Shown one piece after another: positions 1 to 6,605 of a stretch of 64,000 nt of DNA. The stretch covers positions 16,377-80,376 of the forward strand of contig NZ_AZES01000026.1 in NCBI RefSeq assembly GCF_001434985.1. The letters are read 5' to 3'. Below the pieces are notes generated by a model that made no database searches, was not told the origin of the DNA, and saw only the letters and a list, made by a program, of their open reading frames with translations. The position numbers and the translations under genes were made by a program. Source of the DNA: Companilactobacillus paralimentarius DSM 13238 = JCM 10415. Its GTDB lineage: Bacteria > Bacillota > Bacilli > Lactobacillales > Lactobacillaceae. Within the stretch, counting starts at the first letter, position 1, and every line of letters starts with the position of its first letter.

Positions 1-561
1 AGCCACATATATATCAACTTTAAATTTTCGAGCCATACTTATACTTATGATAATTGGCAAAAAGTAAAAGAAAGCATTATATATTCCATTAAATATCATT
101 AATGTTGGAGCTTTAGCAGAAAATACGCCTATCCCTGACAAGGTTATTGACAATGCTTTTATCAAACCCACTCCTGCCATTGCTGGTAATATCGGAGTGA
201 ATGTCGCCTGTAGTACCGAGAAGACACTGTTAATTAGATTATTAAATGATAATGATTTTTTATCTTTTAAATCTTCTTCAGAATAATTTTCATCTACAAT
301 TCCTTTTCCCTTGTCCTTATCAAGTAACGTCATAACAGCATCATACATACTTTCAACTTTTGGACCTATAACTACTTGTTCCTGTCCACCACTCTCTAAA
401 AATTTTAATACTTCATTTAATTTCTCTATATTTTGACCATTTACCTTGCTTTTATCATGAACTACAAAACGTAATCTTGTAGCACAATGTGTAAGACTCA
501 CTATATTAGATGTTCCACCAATATATTCCATGATTGATTGTGCTTCTGCTTCAAATGACAT
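1..561 (-). CDS. PTS EIIBC component, beta-glucoside type (partial)
   Basis: This is the N-terminal 187 codons of a phosphotransferase-system permease; the rest lies beyond the left edge of the window. Residues 1-80 form an EIIB domain with the phospho-accepting cysteine C26 in the motif HCATRLRF, typical of the glucose/beta-glucoside (BglF/ScrA-like) EIIB family. After a charged linker (about 85-105) hydrophobic segments of the EIIC membrane domain begin. Such proteins import and phosphorylate a sugar using phosphate from HPr via EIIA. The ATG at 561-559 follows a strong GGAGGA ribosome-binding site. The esterase gene ends only 16 bases upstream, so the two are probably one transcript. The substrate cannot be read from this fragment; the neighbouring ChbG-like gene suggests a beta-linked disaccharide. 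Confidence 0.93.
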   Translation of the reverse strand, partial: MSFEAEAQSIMEYIGGTSNIVSLTHCATRLRFVVHDKSKVNGQNIEKLNEVLKFLESGGQEQVVIGPKVESMYDAVMTLLDKDKGKGIVDENYSEEDLKDKKSLSFNNLINSVFSVLQATFTPILPAMAGVGLIKALSITLSGIGVFSAKAPTLMIFNGIYNAFFYFLPIIISISMARKFKVDIYVA

Positions 562-577
562 ATTTGTCCTCCAAATT

Positions 578-1462
578 TTAAGCATTCGCCATTTCTTTTA
601 TAAAATTTATAATTCTATTCCAAGCGTCTTTAGATGCATCGGGGTTAAATTCTTTCAAGTCTTTATGTGTAAATCCATGTTGGCAATCCTTGTAGCATTT
701 ATAATTGACCTTAATATTTTCTTTAATCAATGAATCTCTAAATATTTCTTCACCCTTTCGTAGGGAATCATACTCAGCGGAATTTATTAAAGTTGGTGGA
801 TAAATACTAAAATCAGAATTTAAAAGCGATGAAAGAGGATTATCCATATCTTCAAAATTATCATATTCCCAATACTGATATTGTTGAATTCTATTTATAG
901 AAATTGCCTTTTGAGGATCAATATAAGTTTGTAATTGATTATTTTGTGAACACGGTGCGTAATTCATAACCAATCCTTTAATAAAATTATTTTTATCCTT
1001 ATTTTGAAGTTGAACTAACGCTGCAGCAATTTGACCGCCCGCACTACTACCCCCTACAATAAATTTTTTACCTTCGAAATCTAAGTCTCTTCTATGAGAA
1101 TCACAGTACTTTATAAATTCATAGGTCGTACTGTATGCCAAAGGAAATTTATATTCAGGAGCCAAACAGTAATCAATATTTACAACAATTGCTCCACTTT
1201 TCTCACAAATTAATTTACAGTATGGAATATCTAACTGATAATATCCAAGGCACATACCACCGCCATGCATATTAAAATAGACAGACTTTGTCTTTAAGTG
1301 TTTAGGATAATAAATGTATCCATCTATGAACCCTATAGAGGTTCTAACTGAAATTTTCTTTGAAGTATCATTGGCCATTTCTTGTTTTAAATAATCATTC
1401 AATTTCATTAATTTCGATTTTCTATAATCATAAACATCAGAATCTCTAATTTTTTTATCCAA
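578..1462 (-). CDS. alpha/beta hydrolase, acetyl-esterase (HSL/Aes) family
   Basis: A 294-residue cytoplasmic hydrolase of the hormone-sensitive-lipase/Aes family. The oxyanion-hole motif HGGG is at residues 66-69 and the nucleophile elbow GSSAG places the catalytic serine at S140. The later SAEYDSL and CQHGFTHKD segments supply the Asp and His of the triad. There is no signal peptide. Family members remove acetyl or other short acyl groups from sugars or small esters. The start is a TTG at 1462-1460, seven bases after an AGAAGG ribosome-binding site. It is the first gene of a minus-strand unit with the PTS EIIBC gene and diverges from the LacI-type regulator, so deacylation of an imported glycoside is a reasonable inference. 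The exact substrate is unknown. Confidence 0.85.
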   Translation of the reverse strand: MDKKIRDSDVYDYRKSKLMKLNDYLKQEMANDTSKKISVRTSIGFIDGYIYYPKHLKTKSVYFNMHGGGMCLGYYQLDIPYCKLICEKSGAIVVNIDYCLAPEYKFPLAYSTTYEFIKYCDSHRRDLDFEGKKFIVGGSSAGGQIAAALVQLQNKDKNNFIKGLVMNYAPCSQNNQLQTYIDPQKAISINRIQQYQYWEYDNFEDMDNPLSSLLNSDFSIYPPTLINSAEYDSLRKGEEIFRDSLIKENIKVNYKCYKDCQHGFTHKDLKEFNPDASKDAWNRIINFIKEMANA

Positions 1463-1487
1463 ATAATTACCTTCTTAAATTTATTCG

Positions 1488-1503
1488 TTGGAACCGGTTC
1501 CAA
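1488..1503. promoter_or_regulatory. LacI-family operator 1
   Basis: A perfect 16-bp palindrome, TTGGAACCGGTTCCAA, with the central CG typical of LacI/GalR-family operators. Its first six bases (TTGGAA) lie exactly 17 bp before a TATAAT at 1511-1516, so the operator overlaps the -35 box of the probable promoter of the regulator gene. It also lies just downstream of the probable esterase/PTS promoter. Occupation should block both. Confidence 0.85.
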
Positions 1504-1508
1504 AAACT

Positions 1509-1536
1509 AGTATAATACAAATATAAGCAAAAGCAA
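1509..1536 (-). promoter_or_regulatory. probable promoter of the esterase-PTS unit
   Basis: On the minus strand TTGCTT (1536-1531) and TATACT (1514-1509) are separated by 16 bp, pointing to the esterase. It overlaps the plus-strand promoter (TTGGAA at 1488-1493, TATAAT at 1511-1516), so the two divergent promoters share DNA and lie between the two operators. Confidence 0.55.
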
Positions 1537-1543
1537 CACATTT

Positions 1544-1559
1544 TTGGAACCGGTTCCAA
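1544..1559. promoter_or_regulatory. LacI-family operator 2
   Basis: A second copy of TTGGAACCGGTTCCAA, identical to the first and 56 bp away centre to centre. It sits in the regulator's own leader just before the ribosome-binding site and is flanked by T and A runs that extend the palindrome. Together the two sites fit autoregulation plus control of the divergent unit. Confidence 0.85.
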
Positions 1560-1573
1560 AAAAAGGAGAAAAA

Positions 1574-2545
1574 ATGACAATAAACGATATAGCAAAAATA
1601 AGTGGTGTTTCTAAAAGTTCAGTTTCTAGATATTTGAATGGCGGTAGTATTTCCAAAGCAAACGCTTCAAAAATCGAAAAAGTAATTAAAGAAACAGGTT
1701 ATAGACCCAATAAAGTCGCCAGTAGATTAAAGGCAACAAATGGAAAAATGATAGGTATCCTCATTAGTGAAATTCAAACAAAAAGTGTTGGGATCATTTT
1801 ATTTAATTTACAAGAAACACTAAAAAAATTAGGATATCAATTATTTATAATATCTGATAGGCAATGGGAAAATGATAAAATTTCCAATCTAGCATCCCTT
1901 GTTTCTCAAGGTGTGGACGGCATCATTCTTGGTACATCACGTCTAACAAAAGATACCTTGAAATACCTTTCGTCATTAAGTATTCCCGTTTTACTTTTAG
2001 GTCAAAAAAATAGTATTTTTCCTTATTGTAAAATCAATGATTTTGATGGCGGACTCATGATGGGTCAATATATTAACACTATTACTGATGGACAAATCTT
2101 ATACTTATCAATGCCCTTATACGATTTGGCTGCTGGTAAAGAAAGACAGGACGGGTTCTTAAGTGCCTTCACTACAAATAGTACTAATGTTCATACTATC
2201 GAATGTGGGTATGATCCAGAATCCGTTTATAATCAAAAAGAAAAAATAAATAAAATTAACCCCTCTGTTATTGTTTGTGCTTCCGATTATTTAGTTCTTG
2301 GATTGTTAAAGATAATTAACGAAAAAAGTATATCCAATTATCAACATATCAAATATACCGGTTTTGGAGATTATGAATTTAGTGGAGACTATGCTCTATC
2401 AATAACCAGTCTAAAGTTTGACTATAAACAGTTGGGAATTAACACAGGTTATAAAATAGTAAATATGGTAGAAGGTAATAACAAACTAACATCAAATGAA
2501 TTAACATTGAATTTGATAAAAAGGACAAGTACTGAAGGAATTTAA
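1574..2545 (+). CDS. LacI/GalR-family transcriptional regulator
   Basis: A 323-residue DNA-binding repressor. Residues 1-50 are a textbook LacI helix-turn-helix and hinge (MTINDIAKISGVSKSSVSRY...GYRPNKVASRLK), followed by a periplasmic-binding-protein-like sugar sensor domain. The open frame reaches back to a TTG at 1544, but that codon lies inside operator 2. The ATG at 1574 follows AAAGGAG with five bases between and gives the normal family N-terminus, so it was chosen. The ChbG-like gene begins three bases after the stop and is certainly co-transcribed. It probably binds the two identical palindromes upstream and responds to the sugar (or sugar phosphate) handled by the divergent PTS. Confidence 0.93.
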   Translation: MTINDIAKISGVSKSSVSRYLNGGSISKANASKIEKVIKETGYRPNKVASRLKATNGKMIGILISEIQTKSVGIILFNLQETLKKLGYQLFIISDRQWENDKISNLASLVSQGVDGIILGTSRLTKDTLKYLSSLSIPVLLLGQKNSIFPYCKINDFDGGLMMGQYINTITDGQILYLSMPLYDLAAGKERQDGFLSAFTTNSTNVHTIECGYDPESVYNQKEKINKINPSVIVCASDYLVLGLLKIINEKSISNYQHIKYTGFGDYEFSGDYALSITSLKFDYKQLGINTGYKIVNMVEGNNKLTSNELTLNLIKRTSTEGI

Positions 2546-2548
2546 AAA

Positions 2549-3310
2549 ATGACAAATAAAATAATTATTCGAGCAGATGATTTAGGATATTCAAAGGCTG
2601 TGGATTATGGAATATATGAAACAATAAAAAATGGATTAATTAATAATGTAGGAATCATGACAAATATGCCTGATGCCGAAAGAGCCTTTAATTTAATAAA
2701 GAACTTTGATGTTTGTCTTGGACTACATGTAAACATTTGTACAGGTTTTCCTTTATCCAATCCATCTAAGATTAAAAGTATTACCACAAATAATGGATTC
2801 TTCATTCCCTCAAAAAACTATAGGAAATCAAAAAAAGATATTGTTAACTTAGAAGAGGTAACTTTAGAAATACAGGCCCAGTATGATAGATTTATAGAAA
2901 TTACTGGAAAAAAACCTTCTTATTTCGAAGGACATGCGGTCCAAAGTAAAAACTTTAAAATCGGACTAAAAAGAGTAGCAAACAGAGAGGACGTAGCTTA
3001 TTTAGATTTTTCACTTGATCCAGATATTAAAACAATTCCGTTTAAAAATACTATCATGTACCCTTATATGGAAACTTTAAATGAAGGCTTTAATCCTTAT
3101 GACATGTTGAAAAATGCATCTCTTGATGAGCATAAGGATGGTTTTTCAATGGTCGTTTGTCATCCAGGTTACTTGGACAAGTATATTCTCAATCATTCAA
3201 GTGTAACTATTCCCAGAACTGAGGATGTAGAGATGCTCACTAGTCCCAAAGTAAAAAAATGGATTATATCGAATAATATTCAATTAATTAAATATTCCGA
3301 TATCAAGTGA
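2549..3310 (+). CDS. YdjC/ChbG-family carbohydrate deacetylase
   Basis: A 253-residue protein of the YdjC/ChbG family, metal-dependent enzymes that remove an N-acetyl group from chito-oligosaccharides or their phosphates; chitobiose deacetylation by ChbG in enterobacteria is the characterised case. The metal-binding pair D10-D11 is in RADDLG, H60 in GLHVNI, and another conserved His (H129) is in FEGHAVQ, with CHPGY near residue 205. The family's usual His-rich segment is reduced to EGHAVQ here, a form I believe occurs in a Firmicutes subgroup, so activity on chitobiose is not assured. The gene starts three bases after the regulator stop and is followed by a terminator. Its linkage to a PTS suggests acetylated disaccharide catabolism. 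Confidence 0.85.
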   Translation: MTNKIIIRADDLGYSKAVDYGIYETIKNGLINNVGIMTNMPDAERAFNLIKNFDVCLGLHVNICTGFPLSNPSKIKSITTNNGFFIPSKNYRKSKKDIVNLEEVTLEIQAQYDRFIEITGKKPSYFEGHAVQSKNFKIGLKRVANREDVAYLDFSLDPDIKTIPFKNTIMYPYMETLNEGFNPYDMLKNASLDEHKDGFSMVVCHPGYLDKYILNHSSVTIPRTEDVEMLTSPKVKKWIISNNIQLIKYSDIK

Positions 3311-3313
3311 TTC

Positions 3314-3356
3314 AAAAAGAGGACTCAAACCTAAATGGTCTGAATCCTCTTTTTTA
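3314..3356. terminator. bidirectional terminator between chbG-like and ytxH-like genes
   Basis: An A-run, the stem AAAAGAGGACTCA paired with TGAATCCTCTTTT (one mismatch), and a T-run. It reads as a terminator on both strands and ends two converging units. Confidence 0.85.
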
Positions 3357-3383
3357 TGTTTAATTTAAATTTTTAAATATATA

Positions 3384-3680
3384 TTAATCTTCGTCGTTAA
3401 GATCATCTTCATTAAAAACGATGTCTGATGTATCTTCATCATCTTTAATCTTATCAACAGTTGAAGCCATATGATCTTTTAGGGCATCTGTTTTGTCATT
3501 AAAAGCATTTACTAAATCACTGTTAGTGTTTAGACCAACGCCACCATTATTGAAATCGCCACGAATAGTCTTAATGTTTTCAATCAACTTTTGTCCTGAT
3601 TCACTAGTTAAATACTTAGAAGCTAAATAGCCTGATGCGCAGCCTAAAAATAAGCCAACAATAAAATGATTATTTTTCAT
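3384..3680 (-). CDS. YtxH-like small membrane protein
   Basis: A 98-residue protein with one glycine-rich N-terminal hydrophobic segment (about residues 6-24, FIVGLFLGCASGYLASKYL) and a hydrophilic, strongly acidic C-terminal half. This matches the YtxH-type envelope/general-stress proteins of Firmicutes, whose molecular role is not established. The gene follows the DUF948 gene by two bases, a pairing common in lactobacilli and bacilli, so the two proteins probably act together at the membrane. No catalytic motif is visible. Confidence 0.75.
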   Translation of the reverse strand: MKNNHFIVGLFLGCASGYLASKYLTSESGQKLIENIKTIRGDFNNGGVGLNTNSDLVNAFNDKTDALKDHMASTVDKIKDDEDTSDIVFNEDDLNDED

Positions 3681-3682
3681 AA

Positions 3683-4093
3683 CTAATTATTCTTCTTTCT
3701 TGGCCATACTTTGGTGGCTGTCTTAAGAACTGTAGCCACATTGCCTAATGTTAATAAGTTTTGAAGACTGAAACCTGAATTATGATGTTCTGAAGTTGCA
3801 GCAGCACTCTTCTTACCTAAGTTCTCCACTGTATCAAAAAGTGGATTCAGCTTACTAGACTTACTGTTAACGTCATCCATCAAAGTATTTGTCTTATCAA
3901 CAAGCTTTGTACTTTGATCCATGATTTCATCTGTATTCTTAGATAAAATCTCCACCATCTTAGTAGTTTCCTTCATTGTTTCTTGTAACTCTTGAAGCAA
4001 TTTAGCAGTTTGTACTAGTGTTCTGGCTAAATATACAACCAACACTACAAATGCGACTGCAGCAATCAATCCTGCAATTTGTCCACCAGTCAT
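3683..4093 (-). CDS. DUF948 domain membrane protein
   Basis: A 136-residue protein with one N-terminal transmembrane helix (residues 5-24) followed by a long predicted coiled coil (about 28-95) rich in K, E, T and L. This is the usual form of DUF948 (YoxC-like) proteins. The function is unknown in the family. A strong GGAGGG ribosome-binding site precedes the ATG. It is the upstream partner of the YtxH-like gene; the intergenic gap is two bases, indicating one transcript. Confidence 0.85.
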   Translation of the reverse strand: MTGGQIAGLIAAVAFVVLVVYLARTLVQTAKLLQELQETMKETTKMVEILSKNTDEIMDQSTKLVDKTNTLMDDVNSKSSKLNPLFDTVENLGKKSAAATSEHHNSGFSLQNLLTLGNVATVLKTATKVWPRKKNN

Positions 4094-4159
4094 AATATTA
4101 CCCTCCTGTATTTTAATAGCACTTTCATACTAGCATTATAACAATTTTAGGGCAATTAA

Positions 4160-4759
4160 TTACCAAATAATCCAATCTTGCCACTGTTTTTCTAACTTTT
4201 TAATAGCTTGTCCACGATGACTGATCTGATTCTTTTCATCGACTGTAATTTGAGCCATTGTTTTTCCTAATTCCGGCACATAAAACAACGGATCATAACC
4301 AAAACCGTCGTCACCTTCTGGGAAAGCACCAATAATTCCATCTACTTTTCCTTCAACGACTAAATCTTTATCATTCTTAGGATTAGCAAAAACTAAAGTT
4401 GAAACAAAATGGGCTGTACGTTTTTCTTTAGGGACTCCACCTAATTCACTCAACAATTTAGCATTATTAGCGGCATCATTGTGATCACCAGCATAACGGG
4501 CCGAATAGATGCCAGGACGACCATATAAAGCATCCACTTGTAAACCAGAGTCGTCAGCAATCGTAGGTAGATTGAAACGTTCCATGACGGCATGAGCCTT
4601 TAAAGTAGCATTCTCTTCAAAAGTTTTACCAGTTTCTCTAATTTCGGGAAAATCTGGAAAATCTAATAAAGTCTTGATTTCAAAATGTTCATCATCAAAA
4701 ACACGCTTGAACTCACGTGCCTTACCAGGATTCTTAGTTGCTATTATTATTTCTTTCAT
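4160..4759 (-). CDS. rdgB: XTP/dITP diphosphatase (RdgB/HAM1)
   Basis: A 199-residue house-cleaning nucleotide pyrophosphatase. It hydrolyses XTP, dITP and ITP to monophosphates so that deaminated purines are not built into nucleic acids. The family signature is clear: the N-terminal substrate loop TKNPGKAREF, the metal site ADDSGLQVDAL near residue 70, the FGYDPLFYVPELGKTMAQ segment, and SHRGQA near the C-terminus. Length is normal. The ATG at 4759 lies inside the end of racE, giving a 26-base overlap with translational coupling; a GGAGG site sits just upstream within racE. The racE-rdgB pair is conserved in Firmicutes. Confidence 0.96.
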   Translation of the reverse strand: MKEIIIATKNPGKAREFKRVFDDEHFEIKTLLDFPDFPEIRETGKTFEENATLKAHAVMERFNLPTIADDSGLQVDALYGRPGIYSARYAGDHNDAANNAKLLSELGGVPKEKRTAHFVSTLVFANPKNDKDLVVEGKVDGIIGAFPEGDDGFGYDPLFYVPELGKTMAQITVDEKNQISHRGQAIKKLEKQWQDWIIW

Positions 4760-5561
4760 CGTTTCCTCCGATATTTACTAAGCTAATTTCATCAATATCC
4801 GTTTTTAACCAACGTTTAGCTAATCTAGAGAATTCTTCAATATCACTAGTTGCATATAATTTCAATGTACGTTGCTTACTATCGGTCAACAAATCATTTT
4901 CAGTCAAATATTTGGTTGTCACTTTAACAGTACTTACAGCTGGATCGATTAACTTAGTATCTGGTAAATAATCATTAATTTGTTTCTTTAACATTGGAAA
5001 GTGAGTACATCCCAAAATTAAAGTATCATAGTCGTTATCTTTAAAGGGTTTCAAAGTTACTTCAATATTATCTTTGGTCTCTTTAGTATCAGCTTGATCA
5101 TTTTCAACAAATGAAACGAATTTTTGCGCTGCTACACCTAGAGAAGTCAATTTAGGATTTATCTCTTGAATAGTTTTGTTATAGCTCTTTGAATTGATTG
5201 TTGATTCAGTTCCAATAATTCCAATATGACCAGATTTAGTTACTTTAGAAGCTTCTTCAGAACCTGGTTTGATTACTCCAATCATGGGAACAGTAAACTC
5301 TTGACGCAAAGTTTGTAATGCGTTGGCAGTTGCTGTATTACAACCATAAATTATTAATTTTACATTTTGACTAATTAAATACTGTACCATTTCACGAGTA
5401 TAAGATATGATTTGGTCATGTGTTTTGACCCCATAAGGCATTCTAGCCTCATCACCGATAAATACAACGTCTTCGTTAGGTAACTGACGAATCACTTCTT
5501 TTACCACTGTCAATCCACCTAACCCAGAATCTAACACTCCAATTGGTCTATTATCACTCAT
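4734..5561 (-). CDS. racE: glutamate racemase
   Basis: A 275-residue enzyme (also called murI) that interconverts L- and D-glutamate, giving the D-Glu of peptidoglycan. It is a cofactor-independent racemase using two cysteines, visible in YGCNTATAN and LGCTHFPML. The N-terminal IGVLDSGLGGLTV and GDEARMPYG motifs bind substrate. It is cytoplasmic and of normal length. Its 3' end overlaps rdgB by 26 bases. The arrangement racE-rdgB close to yslB and trxA is the usual one in bacilli and lactobacilli. Confidence 0.97.
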   Translation of the reverse strand: MSDNRPIGVLDSGLGGLTVVKEVIRQLPNEDVVFIGDEARMPYGVKTHDQIISYTREMVQYLISQNVKLIIYGCNTATANALQTLRQEFTVPMIGVIKPGSEEASKVTKSGHIGIIGTESTINSKSYNKTIQEINPKLTSLGVAAQKFVSFVENDQADTKETKDNIEVTLKPFKDNDYDTLILGCTHFPMLKKQINDYLPDTKLIDPAVSTVKVTTKYLTENDLLTDSKQRTLKLYATSDIEEFSRLAKRWLKTDIDEISLVNIGGNDERNNNSN

Positions 5562-5631
5562 ATGTTACCCCTGCCTTCATTTAAGCGAATTATCTGTATT
5601 TTATGAAAATAATTATGTGCTATCTTTTACA

Positions 5632-5665
5632 TTGACTTAAAAAGCAATTATTCTAATGATATAAT
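5632..5665 (+). promoter_or_regulatory. possible yslB promoter
   Basis: TTGACT at 5632-5637 and a perfect TATAAT at 5660-5665 precede the gene, but they are 22 bp apart, longer than usual. The TATAAT may therefore work with a weaker upstream box. The region between racE and yslB holds both 5' ends of this divergent pair. Confidence 0.4.
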
Positions 5666-5693
5666 GAATTGTCTGAAAAAAGGAGTTAAAGCA

Positions 5694-6161
5694 ATGGCCG
5701 CAAAATCAAATGATCTCAACAAACCAAAGTTAACAGATACCCAAGATGATAAAAGTGAAAATACGTTAACTGAAAATTACTTTGCAGTTTCGGTACTCCG
5801 TGATTTTATCCTTCCCGATCTACTCGATAAAGATACCGTCGAACTACTATATTGGGCAGGTAAAAATCTTAGCCGTCAATTGATTCTTGACATGCAAAGC
5901 CTACCTGAACTATTTCAAAAAGCTGGCTTCGGTAAACTTGAAATTACCAAGCAAACTAAACATAGTTACATTTATACGTTAACCGGTCCCGAAGTTGTTC
6001 AACGTTTTGATACTAATAATGATGATCCAGAGTTTTCATTAGAGACTGGAATAATTGCTGAAACTGTCGAAAAAACTATTGCAGCATATTGCCTAGGCAC
6101 ATATACTGTCGACAGCAAAGCCAAAAGCGTTTCAATTAAAATACAAATTGATCGAAACTAA
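5694..6161 (+). CDS. YslB-family DUF2507 protein
   Basis: A 155-residue protein of the DUF2507/YslB family, whose fold is related to V4R-like small-molecule-binding domains. The cellular role is not established. The segment ENYFAVSVLRDFILPDLLD and later YWAGKNLSRQL are typical. The open frame begins at 5664, but the ATG at 5694 follows AAAGGAG with a good gap and was preferred. The gene lies alone on the plus strand between racE and trxA; yslB sits in a comparable neighbourhood in Bacillus subtilis. A shared terminator separates it from trxA. Confidence 0.85.
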   Translation: MAAKSNDLNKPKLTDTQDDKSENTLTENYFAVSVLRDFILPDLLDKDTVELLYWAGKNLSRQLILDMQSLPELFQKAGFGKLEITKQTKHSYIYTLTGPEVVQRFDTNNDDPEFSLETGIIAETVEKTIAAYCLGTYTVDSKAKSVSIKIQIDRN

Positions 6162-6171
6162 AGTATACACC

Positions 6172-6207
6172 AAAAAAGCCCTAATTCAGATGAATTAGGG
6201 CTTTTTT
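6172..6207. terminator. bidirectional terminator between yslB and trxA
   Basis: A perfect 16-bp stem (AAAAAAGCCCTAATTC with its complement) with a four-base loop and T-runs on both strands. It ends the converging yslB and trxA transcripts. Confidence 0.95.
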
Positions 6208-6225
6208 TATTGCTATTTATTTGAA

Positions 6226-6537
6226 TTAGTCAGAATAGCCATCAAGAATCTTAGCTAGTTGAGCCTTATTATGGAATCCAGTTATCTTATCAACTACTTC
6301 GCCGTCTTTTTTAACAAGCAATGTAGGGATAGCCATAATTCCAAATGATTTAGGCGTATCAGGATTAGCATCTACATCCATCTTTAAAAATTTAACTGAA
6401 TCATCTTCTTCAGACAATTGTTCAATAACTGGTGATTGCATACGACATGGGCCACACCATGTTGCCCAGAAATCAACTAGGACAACGCCATCTTTTGTTT
6501 CTTCCTCAAAATCTTTGTCTGTTACTTCATCAACCAT
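6226..6537 (-). CDS. trxA: thioredoxin
   Basis: A 103-residue thioredoxin with the redox motif WCGPC in FWATWCGPCRMQSP, the cis-proline segment AIPTLLV, and the usual length. It reduces protein disulfides in the cytoplasm with electrons from thioredoxin reductase. The open frame extends three codons to a GTG, but AAGGAG lies eight bases before the ATG at 6537, giving MVDEVTDKDF, so that start was chosen. It follows mutS2, as in many bacilli and lactobacilli, and ends at a strong terminator. Confidence 0.97.
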   Translation of the reverse strand: MVDEVTDKDFEEETKDGVVLVDFWATWCGPCRMQSPVIEQLSEEDDSVKFLKMDVDANPDTPKSFGIMAIPTLLVKKDGEVVDKITGFHNKAQLAKILDGYSD

Positions 6538-6605
6538 TATAATCACTCCTTAACTGGTTAAATATTATCATTAATAACCTAATTTTTGAAAATATTTTGC
6601 TTATA

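Noticed and set aside
1544..1573. TTG start of the LacI-type regulator at 1544
   Set aside because: The codon is part of operator 2 and has no ribosome-binding site; the ATG at 1574 does.
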